Positions 24,831-36,760 of a stretch of 64,000 nt of DNA are shown here, in pieces. Positions within the stretch are counted from its first letter, which is position 1. Every line of letters starts with the position of its first letter. This stretch comes from Flaccisagitta enflata (lineage: Eukaryota; Chaetognatha; Sagittoidea; Aphragmophora). The DNA lies in contig OZ231126.1 of assembly GCA_965153355.1 (NCBI GenBank), positions 24,242,001 to 24,306,000 on the forward strand, written 5' to 3'. The notes beneath the pieces were generated by a model, which saw nothing but the letters and a program-made list of their open reading frames with translations, ran no database searches and was not told the origin of the DNA. Both the position numbers and the translations under genes were made by a program.

Positions 24831-25040
24831 CAAGGCCGTATACACGGCTTCCCCAGTCGCATGCGAGTGGGCAGGGGCAGTGATGAAATTGACCAACCAA
24901 GCAGTTGGGCAGGAGCAGTAACCCCAGAACCGCCCGTAAACGCAGAAAAAAGGACCGAACGACCAACCGACCAACCGACCGACCGACCGACGGACAGACG
25001 GACAGAGCGGGTTGGAGAGTCATGTGCACGCGACTAAAAA
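24831..25040 (+). mobile_element. Family A element
   Basis: It has CAAGGCCGTATACACGGC, the word AGTCGCATGCGAGTGGGCAGG, GGGCAGGAGCAGTAA and a CCAACCGACCGACC core. The hairpin is AGTCATGTGCACGCGACT followed by AAAAA. It lies 73 bp from the preceding A3 copy. Confidence 0.85.
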
Positions 25041-25110
25041 TTGAAGTGGCAGCGGAACTGGAAGAAGAGGAATCGGCATGAAGATCGACTGCCTCCGCAA
25101 CCCTGAATAG

Positions 25111-25254
25111 TATAGTAGAATATATCCCACCTATCAAATTGGTGACGAATATTCTACCTTGCAACGTATCACCAGCATGTTGAGGGAGAGTTTAACGGCG
25201 GCCAAGCGAGACGGAGAAATCTTTAGGAAAGCTGACCGACCGGCCAAGCAATAA
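25111..25254 (+). other. Short open frame, possible terminal exon (weak)
   Basis: After an in-frame TAG and a possible acceptor (TATAG), a 47-codon frame ends in TAA at 25,252. It reads protein-like (contains DEYSTLQRITSMLRESLTAA). The stop overlaps an AATAAA word. The reverse strand is also open here, no family is recognised, and chance is possible. Confidence 0.2.
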
Positions 25255-25264
25255 AATTCACAAC

Positions 25265-25352
<88 letters not shown>
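25265..25352. repeat. (GA)n microsatellite
   Basis: About 43 GA units. Confidence 0.97.
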
Positions 25353-25354
<2 letters not shown>

Positions 25355-25634
25355 AACCCTAATTTGCATTTTGCTGTTAATGATCTATTGAAGTTTGCGT
25401 GTGTCAAAATAAATTTGAAGTCAAGATAGGATCGGCTTATCAGATCGGTCATATTCCGTATCTTATGTTCTTACGTCTTTAACCTGAACGGTTATTTTGG
25501 AAACATGGTGACCGTTTCTTTCTCGGAAAAGAACCCGGCAGTGGTTGAATCTCTGGAGTATAATAAGAAAAACCTCCATGTAGAGGCGGTCATCTAATGC
25601 TCTTGAAATAGTTTCTTTCTCTATCTTTGTGCAG

Positions 25635-25676
25635 GCATCATCTGGCTGATCGTGGCCGGGCTAATGGTTGCCTTCG
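25635..25676 (+). CDS. Candidate 42-nt exon encoding a hydrophobic segment
   Basis: A pyrimidine-rich tract ending CTATCTTTGTGCAG precedes the segment, and a GTAATG donor follows. In the open frame it encodes IIWLIVAGLMVAFG, which would suit part of a transmembrane helix. The exon length is a multiple of three, and the codon phase carries into the next candidate exon at 25,821. I do not recognise the protein. Splice signals and hydrophobicity are seen directly. That this is a real exon is inference, and the low confidence reflects how easily a short exon can arise by chance. Confidence 0.3.
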
Positions 25677-25820
25677 GTAATGTTGAATGTAGGATCTTTA
25701 GAATCTAAACCTTTAGCCATTGTTAGCAGTTCAAGGGATGAATGAAAACTGGAATTGCAATTTTAGTTACTTCTTTCGTTGCTACAGATCTCCTGAAACC
25801 GGTTATTTACACCTTTGCAG

Positions 25821-25900
25821 GCGGATTTCTGTCCAGGTTTTCTGGTGAAAGAGCACGCCGTAGCCAGATCACAAACTGCGCTTTCACATGGACCTGGTAG
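25821..25900 (+). CDS. Candidate terminal exon following the hydrophobic exon
   Basis: Acceptor TTTACACCTTTGCAG precedes the segment. In the phase set by the exon ending at 25,676 it adds GGFLSRFSGERARRSQ and about ten more residues, then stops at TAG (25,898-25,900). The join would give a membrane segment followed by a short basic tail. An internal donor (CCAG|GTTTTC) is an alternative end. No homologue is recognised. Confidence 0.25.
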
Positions 25901-26030
25901 AGTTGCATTGTTTTACATGTGCTATCAAAGGCCTCTTTTCCCATCTTGTGCTCAATTTGTTAGAATTATATTTTCCCTATAGTTGAGGTTCACTAGAGCA
26001 TTTCTCAAGGGAGTGGGCAGAACTATGGCA
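25901..26030. other. Spacer, nothing recognised
   Basis: Short unique sequence before element H. Confidence 0.4.
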
Positions 26031-26032
26031 TA

Positions 26033-26916
26033 CTATCTAGAACATATGTTTGTCGGCAAGCATTATGGGACATATCTCTGTTTGAAATAAGAAATTTATA
26101 TAAAAATTGGTGAGCTTCTTAAACTACATCGAATTTCTGAGCTAATGCCACCAACCGCGTTCTTCTATCTCAATTCGTTTAGAAATGACAAGTAAAACAA
26201 GATTGCTACTCCAAATGCAAAATGGCAGAAAAATTAGATTTCATTTCCTTCCAGTTACGGCACTTGGCAAAACCTCATTTTTCAGCCATTTTAGGATTTT
26301 TTGTTCTGCTTAAGTGATGCCAAAGGGTAGTCATGTCATGTCTTCACTCCCTCAAAACCTGGTCTCTTGTCAGATACTCTTATGGAGACAGCTACAAAGA
26401 AGGGAGCACAGATCATTGAGCATGGGCTGAAAAAATCAGCTCTCAAGTTGTAAAGGAAGATCGTGTCATTCTACTTCAAAATACCTCTACAAAAGCGTTT
26501 CAGTTCAATTAATGAAATACATTGATGTCCACAAGACTCAGAGCAAGGCTCACATGTGTCTCATTGATGTTTTATGAATGATTTGATGGATATAGAACCT
26601 GATTGTAATCTTGCCGACAAACTTTTGTTCTAGATAGTAGCTTTATTCGTTTAGAAATGGCACAAGAATAAATGAAAACATTGCCATATTCACTTTTGCA
26701 ATTCAACTGTAAAGAAGTAGTTCACTGAAAAGAAGTAGTTCACTTTGACGAGCTCTTAGTTTTAAACGGTTTGAGTTACAGATCTGGTATTGGTCTTGAA
26801 TGAAAGAAAATTCAATTATCTTTGAAAATACCTTGAAAAAAAAGTTCATATAAATTTCTTATTTCAAACAGAGATATGTCCCATAATGCTTGCCGACAAA
26901 CATATGTTCTAGATAG
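26033..26916. mobile_element. Element H, TIR element with TA duplication, 884 bp
   Basis: The terminal inverted repeats match perfectly for about 70 bp (starting CTATCTAGAACATATGTTTG). TA flanks at 26,031-26,032 and 26,917-26,918. The interior has CTCAATTCGTTTAGAAATGA and AAACGGTTTGAGTTACAGAT. An inner repeat of the terminus (CTTGCCGACAAAC..TGTTCTAGATAGTA) occurs near 26,610-26,640. No transposase frame. Perfect TIRs suggest recent insertion. Confidence 0.88.
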
Positions 26917-27009
26917 TAGAACTACCAGCAACGTCGCATTTGAAAGATCTTTTGCAGATTTTTCAAACGGCCATGGATTTTTTATGTTTTATTTCTTCAG
27001 TTCAGCAGA

Positions 27010-27048
27010 AGTAAGCTAAATAAGTTGTCTCTTTTTTTTTGCCATGGT
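27010..27048. mobile_element. Family G right-end fragment
   Basis: TTTTTTTTGCCATGGTA resembles the family G terminus, and upstream CGTCGCATTTGAAAGATCTTTT (26,930-26,955) matches its interior. The left end was not found. Confidence 0.4.
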
Positions 27049-27806
27049 AAATATTGTTGCGCACTTGATCAATTGCAATTGCAATCCATTTAGTCAGACA
27101 GTTCCCTCGCCCAAAGTATTTCACGTTATAACTTCCGATATCAATTTATGACGATTTTCTTTTTCTCTCTCTCCCGTTTCCCCCATTTTCACTTATCTTT
27201 ATCCTGGGAATGATGATTCGATTCTGAGAAAACAAATGTTTTGTGTGTCACTTTGAAATGAAAGCAATCAGCAACCAGCAAGATTTTATTGGACAACCAT
27301 AAATCTGTCCACACCAAATATTCGACCCAAAGAGAGATCCAGGATAAAAAAAATCGCAGTAAGAAGAAATCAGCAAAAAGCGTGGAGGCGAAAGTGGGGG
27401 AGAAGGTGGGCTGGGGTAGGGCTGGGGTAAAGCTGAGTCAAACGTGGATGCAAAAAGTTGTTTCTGAAGGTTAACCGACACAAGGGTTCTTTACTGTGGG
27501 TGGTATGCTTTTCAGGGATAGGGTGCCTTGAAGACAAAGGGTAGGAAAGTGAACATACTGGACAAAATGAAGCGATTGGAAACAAGAATTCGAGGAATGA
27601 CGGTCTCAGCTATCTCGGAGAGAGGAAGGGTAGCTTTTGCGTTGTAGTTCTATGGCAGTGGGCGTCTGTGCGATCCGATGGACGTGATCTGGCCGGAGCG
27701 GAGCACTCGCGCTCCACGGCTTCTGGTCAAAAAGGAAAGGAGGTAAAAAGAGAGGAAAAATAAGAATGAGAGCCAACGGCTAAAACATAAGTATTTCTAA
27801 CAAGTA
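27049..27806. other. No gene recognised
   Basis: Unique-looking DNA with a G-rich patch at 27,385-27,430. Confidence 0.4.
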
Positions 27807-27937
27807 AACAAGGCCATGTAGGCCAATAAGGTGCGACATGTGGATCGTCGAACGAATGCGTGACTCCACAGACCAACCGACCAACCGACCGACCAACGGA
27901 CACAGCCATTTATAGAGGTGCTTTGTCGCACCTAAAG
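27807..27937 (+). mobile_element. Family A variant with GGTGCGAC word
   Basis: AAACAAGGCCATGTAGGCC starts the copy. The 5' word AGGTGCGAC pairs with GTCGCACCT in the 3' hairpin (AGGTGCTTTGTCGCACCT), followed by AAAG. The core is CCAACCGACCGACC. Confidence 0.8.
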
Positions 27938-27954
27938 AGTTAAGACTTTCTTTT

Positions 27955-28785
27955 TTGGGCAGCGGCCCCGAAGGGGACGAAGTCCTGTAGAACACAGGGG
28001 GAATCTGTCCGTCCGTCCGTCCGTACGTCCGTACGTCCGTACGTCCGTCCCCCCCTGCCCCATCCTCAGGGCTTCGTCTCCTTTGGGGCCCAAATCCAAG
28101 CAAAATGGCCCAAATCCAAGCAAAATGACCCAAATCCAGGCAAAATAGGCCAAATCCAGGCAAAATAGCCCAAATCTAGGCAAATTTGGCCAAATCTGGT
28201 TAGAAAACCTGAATTCTGGCCTGAGTTCTATCATTTTAGCCCCTTTAACTTAGATTCTGGCTTCTAAAACCCACATCCTAACGTTAGAGACCCAGATCCT
28301 GACCTCTGGGACCCAGATCCTGACCTCCAAGACTTAGGTTTTAGCCTCAGAGACCCAAATCCTGAACTCAGAGACTCAATATCTGGCCTCTGAGACCAAC
28401 AAACTGGTCTCTGAGACCCAGATTCTGGCCCCCGAGACCCGGATCCTGGCCTGCTCCTCCCTCAACTTAACCTACAAACTATTCAAGAAGGGCAAGGGTA
28501 CCATTGTCCATATACTGCCTTTTGTCATATCTGCATGGTAGTCAATGAAAATTTGAATAACAGTGCATCCAGGACAGAAGGAAAGCAGATAAAGGGATGA
28601 ACGGATGGACGGACAGACAGATGGACAGATGGATGGACACACGGACGGACAGATTCCCCCTGTGTTCTACAGGACTTCGTCCCCTTCGGGGCCGCTGCCC
28701 TGCTCCCTCTCAACTTAAATCACTCATTACTCAAGCAGGGCACGGGTACCGCTGACCACTTACTGCCTTTGGGCTGCTATTAATT
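27955..28785. mobile_element. Family C2 element (probably two nested copies)
   Basis: It starts GGGCAGCGGCCCCGAAGGGG, then ACGAAGTCCTGTAGAACACA. A GTCCGTCC run and a minisatellite of CCCAAATCCAGGCAAAAT and ACCCAGATCCTGACCTC units follow. The inverted C2 arm is at about 28,637-28,700. It ends AGGGCACGGGTACCGCTGACC. A second terminus-like piece at 28,445-28,525 indicates nesting or internal duplication. Confidence 0.75.
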
Positions 28786-29087
28786 TTGTGTTGATTTGTT
28801 GGATTCACAAGAAGTCCGTTGAGTCAGTCCAGTTATTCACACCAAGATCATCTGTTTTGAAATTAAAAAAAAAGAATAAACAACATAAATCATGACATTC
28901 CTGTGCTCACTATCTCATGAACATGTAAATTCAATTTCTCTGTGCACTCGTTATGATTTTAGATGATGTGAACGCTAGGAGCTTGACTTTGACTTGGCAG
29001 CGGCGTAGGAGAGCAGAGATTTTGGGGACCACCAACCCCAATTTTTGTCCAACTAATCTATTGTCTTAACAAAAACTGGTTTGCAGT
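28786..29087. other. No feature recognised
   Basis: A/T-rich spacer. Confidence 0.4.
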
Positions 29088-29262
29088 TTTTAATTGCGTG
29101 CTAAGCTACTCTATACCCGCTTAGTCCATCCGTTGATTAGTGGGTTGGTTGGTTGGTTGGTTGGTCCCCTTTTACTTTTCTGGCGTTTTTGAGCGTTTTA
29201 AGCTCACTGCTCCTGCCAAAATTCCCCAGTGACCTTCTCTATCACTGCCATTGCCCCTGAAT
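29088..29262 (-). mobile_element. Family A element, reverse orientation
   Basis: Decayed hairpin TTAATTGCGTGCTAAGCTACT, a GGTTGGTTGGTTGG core, and CTTACTTTTCTGGCG-like and CACTGCTCCTGCC words match the A interior. The CAAGGCC end is missing. Confidence 0.65.
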
Positions 29263-29290
29263 TGAATAAAAAACAGTGGTTGCTTTTATA

Positions 29291-29889
29291 CAGGGTGCTT
29301 CATGCCAAATTAGATATAAGGAAACGATCCCATTCTGCTTCCAAAACTGAAAAAAAAATTCGGAAAAAAAAATTCAAAAAGCACTTGAGCTCCGATTTTT
29401 TGTGTAAAAAATCTATGGGTTTGGGTCAAATATCTTGGCCACAACATCAATTTGAAGTAAAATGAGCATTTAAAGGAGAAGCTCTTTTCACATAATTTTG
29501 ATTTTTGAAAGTTTTTCTTTAAAGTGCTCTCATTTCTAAACAACTTGAGCCACAGATGCCAGATTGGTCTCAAATTGAAGAAAATTTGACAGGCTTTAAT
29601 CTGAGAACAATCTGGTATCTGTAACTCAAGCCGTCTTGAAATGAGATCACTTTAAAGAAGAACTTTAAAATCAAAATTTTGTTAAAAGAGCTTCTCCTTT
29701 AAATGCTCATTTTACTTCAAATTGATGTTGTGGCCACTGGCCAGGATATTTGTCCCAAACCAATGAAATTTTTACACACAAAAAATTGGAGCCTAAGTGC
29801 TCTTTGAGACTTTTTTCAGAACTATTTTTGCGTCTTTAGAAACAGAATGGCATCGTTTTCTTACATCTATTTTGGCTTGAAACACCATG
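29291..29889. mobile_element. Foldback element L (TA duplication), 599 bp
   Basis: It starts CAGGGTGCTTCATGCCAAAT and its right half is an inverted copy of the left. The axis is near 29,592. TA flanks at 29,289-29,290 and 29,890-29,891. Each arm contains ACATCAATTTGAAGTAAAAT and the GCCAGATTGGTCTCAAAT word. Confidence 0.85.
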
Positions 29890-30164
29890 TATGTACAGTG
29901 GAGCATTGCTAAGGTGCACCTGTAACTAGGCATGCCTGCCCATGTCCATGAAGTACGCAACTAGCAGTACAGTCCTAATATAGATTTTTGTAGATCTCTG
30001 TTCTATGTTGAAATCAGTATGCCAACAATATTTGTGTCCTAACAAGAGGGTCTGCCATGGCACTCCATTCTCCCTCGCCGCTGAGTTGAGTGGACGAATA
30101 AAAGAAAGAAGAAAGATGAAAGAAATGATTAGAACTACCACGTAAAAAGATAAAAAGAATGAGG

Positions 30165-30205
30165 GAGAGAAAAAAGAAAGAAAGAAAGAGAGAAAGAAAG
30201 AAAAA

Positions 30206-30285
<80 letters not shown>

Positions 30286-30286
30286 G
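30165..30286. repeat. (GAAA)n microsatellite
   Basis: About 28 tetramers with a few GAGA interruptions. Confidence 0.95.
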
Positions 30287-30763
30287 AAAAGGTGCAGTGA
30301 AATAGAGAGACAGAAAAGACAAATAAAAAAAAAAAGAAAACATTTAGCAAAAATTGAAAAAAATTGGGTGAGTCTGAATTTTGGTTTTGTTGGAGTCATC
30401 GAAGCGCCGTCGAGAGTGAAGACTTTTAACCGACAAAGAAGTGATTAAGCACTTGTTATGCTTTCGATTTACTTTGTTCTTTCCCATAATTCACAAAATG
30501 AACTTTGAGGCCGCTTTTTGCTTTTCTGCCTTTATCGTTACTCCAATCCAAAGGAATGAGGGAACGATGCCTATCTGTCTGTCTGGTAATATGTCTATAT
30601 GTTCATTTTTGTTATAGTCTCAATATGACGTTTTCCGTAATCATCTGTATCTATCTGTTCTATTGAATGTCTGCTGTCTGCTTCTGTGTGCCTGTCTGTT
30701 ATGTGTTTGTCCGTCTGAATACCTGTCATTGTGTCACTCTGTCTTTCTCTCTGTCTGTCTCTA
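30287..30763. other. No gene recognised
   Basis: Spacer ending in loose TCTG repeats. Confidence 0.4.
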
Positions 30764-31375
30764 CCGGGTGATCAGCCGGAACCGAGTAAATCTTTTTGGA
30801 CGCTGTGCTTGAAGGACTGATAGTTGAAATTTGGGCAAAAGTTTATTAGAAAGAAAATTAATGAACATTTACTTTAAGCCAAAAGTGTATATTGTAGCCC
30901 AAAAGGCATGGAAGCTGTGGCTGTAGAAGCTTTTTTGCAAGATCGGGAACTGATGCCAAAATTGGAGTAACTTAGACTAATGACATTTTCCCACTATTTG
31001 ATGGCGATAGTGTTTTTAGTATATCTGATGACTGTCTAAAGCTAAAATTCGTTTTTTGGTGACAAACTGACGAGTTTTTGATCCAGTTTTGTAAAGAAGA
31101 TCATGAAAGCCGCGATTTATTACCAGAAATGTCTCTTCTCAAAATGAATTGATTTGACAATAGACAAGGATTCTGCGCAAAACTGCACCCTCCAAATCGA
31201 CTTAGATTGGAATATAACTTAGAAGGCTGTTTCTTCAGTACTATGGGGCTATTTATTTTCAGATAAGCAAACGTTCAGCAATTCTCTTCAATTCTAGACC
31301 ATATCTATCTAAATCACTTTTGTAGTCTATGAGTAATATCATCATACATTTACTCAATTCCGGCTGATCACCCGG
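30764..31375. mobile_element. Element M, TIR element with TA duplication, 612 bp
   Basis: CCGGGTGATCAGCCGGAACC at the left is matched by the inverted ATTCCGGCTGATCACCCGG at the right. TA flanks at 30,762-30,763 and 31,376-31,377. It splits a CTGTCTGTCT tract. The TIR is about 28 bp (GAGTAAAT inside). No coding capacity. Confidence 0.85.
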
Positions 31376-31377
31376 TA

Positions 31378-32051
<674 letters not shown>

Positions 32052-32052
<1 letters not shown>

Positions 32053-32500
32053 TGTGGGGGGGGGGAACGGGGTGTGTGGGTATCTGCCTAGGCTTGAAGG
32101 CTTGAAGTTACCTCTAGTTTGTAACATGACTGTGAAATAAGTGCCGCCCTTGAATGAATGCTGACGTTTTGTGTGAGGGATTTGGGCGTAAAATTAATAA
32201 TCTCGCCGGAAATGAAATCAACGGCACAAATACGCAGATAAATGCGAGAAACAGCTGGCGAATAATGGCTGATGAATTGTAACATATAAACGGTAATAAA
32301 TCAACATCGAAGAAGAGGATTGAGGTGATACATAAGAAAAAAATAACCTGTAAAAAAAACCAGACAGACAGAAGTCTAAAGACAGACAGAAAGACAGACA
32401 AATGTACACATGCACAGAGTATACAAACAGTTTGCTTTTTACACGGAACAACGCACAGATCAAAAATGATCAAATCATGGAACATATTTTTCTAAACGAA
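32052..32500. other. No gene recognised
   Basis: G-rich start, then mixed sequence. Loose CAGACAGA words at 32,360-32,400. Confidence 0.4.
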
Positions 32501-32597
32501 GAGAAAATGATAGAAAAAAAGAAAGAAAAAAAAAGAGAAAATGAGACGAAAAGAAAGGAAAAGAAAGAGAGCTAGAATGAAAAGGGAAAGAACCTTT

Positions 32598-32599
32598 GA

Positions 32600-32679
<80 letters not shown>

Positions 32680-32712
32680 CTGAATGAATGAAAGCTAGAA
32701 AGAAAGAATAAA

Positions 32713-32796
<84 letters not shown>

Positions 32797-32805
32797 AAGA
32801 AAGAA
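32598..32805. repeat. (GAAA)n microsatellite, two blocks
   Basis: Perfect blocks at 32,598-32,679 and about 32,716-32,800, split by a degenerate GAATGAATGAAAGC segment. Confidence 0.96.
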
Positions 32806-32934
32806 AGGAAGAAAGAAGAGAAGCAAGAGTGAAAGACAGTCAGTGGATAGCGTTTGAAAGGTGTCGGGATAGGAGATGAGGTGATGGCAGAAGACAATGG
32901 GCTCAAGTCTCTGGGGCGCTCTCAGGCTTAAGAA

Positions 32935-33480
32935 TGATGACTCCAGCGGTCTCGTTGATGGTCAAAGGGGAAACCGAGGACTGAATGGGGGAGAATAGGG
33001 GTAGGGGATGACTACTGGTGGCTGAAAAGTGGGGGTGGTGACAGGAGAGGTTATTGGACGATGATGAGAAACATGGTCAAAGGGGAAACCGAAGACACAA
33101 ATGGGGAGAAGGGGGAGAAGAGGGGTTGGGGATGACTTCTGGTGGCTCAAAACTAAGGGTGGCGCAAGGAAACTGGGGAGACTGGGACGAAATCGAGGGA
33201 GCAAGATACATGGTGGCCAAGAGGATGGGGTTGGAGATAGGAATCGCCTCTGGATGGTAATGAATAGCTTGAACTTGTTGATGGTCATTGGTCAAAGGGG
33301 TAACCGGGGACTGAAAGGAGGAGAAGGGAGAAGGTGATGGCTGCTGGTGGTATTAAACTGGGGGTGTAGTGAGGAGTCAGTTGATGAAGAGAGAAATGGT
33401 CTTGTTGATGGTCAAACGGGGGAGAGAGCGGCGGTGGGAGGGGGGGGGAAGTGATTGCTGCTGCTGCTGTGGCTTTAAAG
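32935..33480. repeat. Diverged G-rich minisatellite, four long units
   Basis: Units begin GATGGTCAAAGGGGAAACCG near 32,957, 33,073, 33,280 and 33,403 and continue GGACTGAA.GGGGGAGAA...GGGGATGACT.CTGGTGGCT. Spacing is irregular (115-205 bp). Reading frames here follow the repeat. Confidence 0.7.
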
Positions 33481-33610
33481 TTGGGGTTTGCGAAAGGGAT
33501 GGCTAGCTTTTTCTTGGTCAAGGTGCCCACAGGTGGTGATGGGTTGAGGTTTTGGACATTCGTGATGATTGTCAAAGGCAAACAAGAGGAAACGAGTGGA
33601 TGCCCGGGTC

Positions 33611-35183
33611 TGGAAATTGAAGCGGATATGAGTGATGAAGAACGCATTTGGATGAAAAGCTTTCTTGGCTGTTGCATCGTCGGCATCGATTACGTTAGCA
33701 ATAGGCCTATATATAGGAGGTGAAAAAGGAAAGGGGGAGTGACAATGGATTATTGAGGAATGTAACGGCAACTTTCACGCTCTACTAGTTAAGATGCCGT
33801 GCAAAAAATAGCAACTCAAGATTAGATAACAACATGGGTGTACGTTGGACGACCTCCCTGTTTGTCAGACTGACGCCTCTGTTGGACTTAAACCCATGCA
33901 AAAAATGAAAAAAAAAAGAAAACCAGAAGAAGAAAAAGCATATTCAAAGGAAGAATGAGAGATTATGTGCGTTTTTCTTACAAATTAGGCTGTCATTTCT
34001 TGACTGAGAGTAATTTAAGATTTGAAAAGAATAATACTAAACTCTGTCGGGTTTGAAGCTCTGTTGGACTTGAAGTTGGTTGCCAACGGCCCTTTGAGAT
34101 TCCGCGCCATACGCTTATGGACAACACCATCATATATGCTTACGGAACGAAAACACTATCCATATCAACGATCTTGAAGGTATCATTATCGTTAAATCTC
34201 CGTTTTATTACGTTGTAGAGTTCGTTCATTCAGTCTTGAGATAGAAATATAAACCCAGTCAATCGGTTGAAACTTATTATTTGCGCCTGATTATTTTCAT
34301 TCATTGCGTGTTCTAGATGCGTCCGAAAGAAACGCATCTCTATAAGAAGGTCTGTCCGTCTGTCGTTCGATCGGTTGGTCTGTCCATCCGTTGGTCGGTC
34401 GGTCGGTCGGTCGGTCCGTTACGCCTGTGCAAACACCGCGTTTCTCGGCAGTTTTTTTTGCCACGGTGAGATGCTATACTGAAACAAATGATCAACCGAT
34501 ATGTTTTGAGGCCTAGTCGTTTCACCTGTCTGTTCGTCCATCTGTCTCTCCATATAAGTCACATGATCAATACACGTAAAGACAGTCCGGACGCATCGTT
34601 GCCCGGTCGGGCTTGTTTGTCCCGATTACATCCCGATAATCGATTATCAGTAAAAACACTTATTCTTTTTTTTTAAGCACCTCGTTTATAAGCACGCCCA
34701 GCCTCGGATATTGAGAAATTTAAGCATATTGCTAAGCACGCTCAAGGCTGAATTAAAATTCAAATTCCAGGCTTAGATTTCTGATTTGAAAATTTCCTAA
34801 ATTATGCCAATTTTTAGATATTTTTGGTTTGAATTTCACAAAACTTTGATAGATATTGAAATTACCTATGATATCAATATATAACATTCAGGATTTTGAT
34901 ACTGATAGAAATAATTGAATTTCTAAGAATATTTAAGAATATTGTTGCTTAGATACTATTGTTAATAAGAATTTATTGCTATAATAAGGACCACCAAAAA
35001 AGAAAGATATATCATGATACTAAATAACACTAAAGATCTAAAAGAATAATTATGTCAAATTGAGATACTAATCTCATCCCATGGTTTACATGAAAGTAGA
35101 ACAACATCAATGAAAGATACTGTATATTTTTTATACAAAATAGATTTATTACTGTAATTTACAACCTTGGAAATAAGTTTATC
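33611..35183. repeat. Tandem duplication, copy 1 (1,573 bp)
   Basis: It begins TGGAAATTGAAGCGGATATG and ends AACCTTGGAAATAAGTTTATC. It includes a family A-type hairpin (AGATGCGTCCGAAAGAAACG.., 34,316-34,345) and the left end of element K. It differs from copy 2 by about eleven substitutions and one GGTC unit, all in the first 950 bp. Confidence 0.95.
34314..34445 (-). mobile_element. Family A variant, GATGCGT hairpin (in copy 1)
   Basis: The left edge forms a hairpin with arms AGATGCGT and ACGCATCT, then TATAAGAAGG and a GGTCGGTCGGTC core. The 5' end is not identified. The equivalent in copy 2 is about 35,888-36,016. Confidence 0.6.
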
Positions 35184-36760
35184 TGGAAATTGAAGCGGAT
35201 ATGAGTGATGAAGAACGCATTTGGATGAAAAGCTTTCTTGGCTGTTGCATCGTCGGCATCAATTACGTTAGCAATAGGCCTATATATAGGAGGTGAAAAA
35301 GGAAAGGGGGAGTGACAACGGATTATTGAGGAATGTAACGGCAACTTTCACGCTCTACTAGTTAAGATGCCGTGCAAAAAATAGCAACTCAAGATTAGAT
35401 AACAACATGGGTGTACGTTGGACAACCTCCCTGTTTGTCAGACTGACGCCTCTGTTGGACTTAAACCCATGCAAAAAATGAAAAAAAAAAGAAAACCAGA
35501 AGAAGAAAAAGCATATTCAAAGGAAGAATGAGAGATTATGTGCGTTTTTCTTACAAATTAGGCTGTCATTTCTTGACTGAGAGTAATTTAAGATTTGAAA
35601 AGAATAATACTAAACTCTGTCGGGTTTGAAGCTCTGTTGGACTTGAAGTTGGTTGCCAACGGCCCTTTGAGATTCCGCGCCATACGCTTATGGACAACAC
35701 CATCACATATGCTTACGGAACGAAAACACTATCCATATCAACGATCTTGAAGGTATCATTATCGTTAAATCTCCGTTTTATTACGTTGTAGAGTTCGTTC
35801 ATTCAGTCTTGAGATAGAAATATAAACCCAGTCAATCGGTTGAAACTTATTATTTGCGCCTGATTATTTTCAATCAATGCGTGTTTTAGATGCGTCCGAA
35901 AGAAACGCATCTCTATAAGAAGGTCAGTCCGTCTGTCGTTCGATCGGTTGGTCTGTCCGTCCGTTGGTCGGTCGGTCGGTCGGTCGGTCGGTCCGTTACG
36001 CCTGTGCAAAAACCGCGTTTCTCGGCAGTTTTTTTTGCCACGGTGAGATGCTATACTGAAACAAATGATCAACCGATATGTTTTGAGGCCTAGTCGTTTC
36101 ACCTGTCTGTTCGTCAATCTGTCTCTCCATATAAGTCACATGATCAATACACGTAAAGACAGTCCGGACGCATCGTTGCCCGGTCGGGCTTGTTTGTCCC
36201 GATTACATCCCGATAATCGATTATCAGTAAAAACACTTATTCTTTTTTTTTAAGCACCTCGTTTATAAGCACGCCCAGCCTCGGATATTGAGAAATTTAA
36301 GCATATTGCTAAGCACGCTCAAGGCTGAATTAAAATTCAAATTCCAGGCTTAGATTTCTGATTTGAAAATTTCCTAAATTATGCCAATTTTTAGATATTT
36401 TTGGTTTGAATTTCACAAAACTTTGATAGATATTGAAATTACCTATGATATCAATATATAACATTCAGGATTTTGATACTGATAGAAATAATTGAATTTC
36501 TAAGAATATTTAAGAATATTGTTGCTTAGATACTATTGTTAATAAGAATTTATTGCTATAATAAGGACCACCAAAAAAGAAAGATATATCATGATACTAA
36601 ATAACACTAAAGATCTAAAAGAATAATTATGTCAAATTGAGATACTAATCTCATCCCATGGTTTACATGAAAGTAGAACAACATCAATGAAAGATACTGT
36701 ATATTTTTTATACAAAATAGATTTATTACTGTAATTTACAACCTTGGAAATAAGTTTATC
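35184..36760. repeat. Tandem duplication, copy 2 (1,577 bp)
   Basis: Direct repeat immediately following copy 1, over 99% identical by eye. Its last 630 bp appear identical to copy 1. The junctions share only TC, so there is little microhomology. Confidence 0.95.

Noticed and set aside
33451-33723. 90-codon frame crossing the start of the duplication
   Set aside because: It spans the breakpoint and a G-rich minisatellite. The duplicated part has a non-synonymous difference and no recognised motif.
33611-36760. Pair of LTRs of a retrotransposon
   Set aside because: The two copies abut with no internal region. There is no TG...CA boundary, primer-binding site or polypurine tract, so this is a simple tandem duplication.
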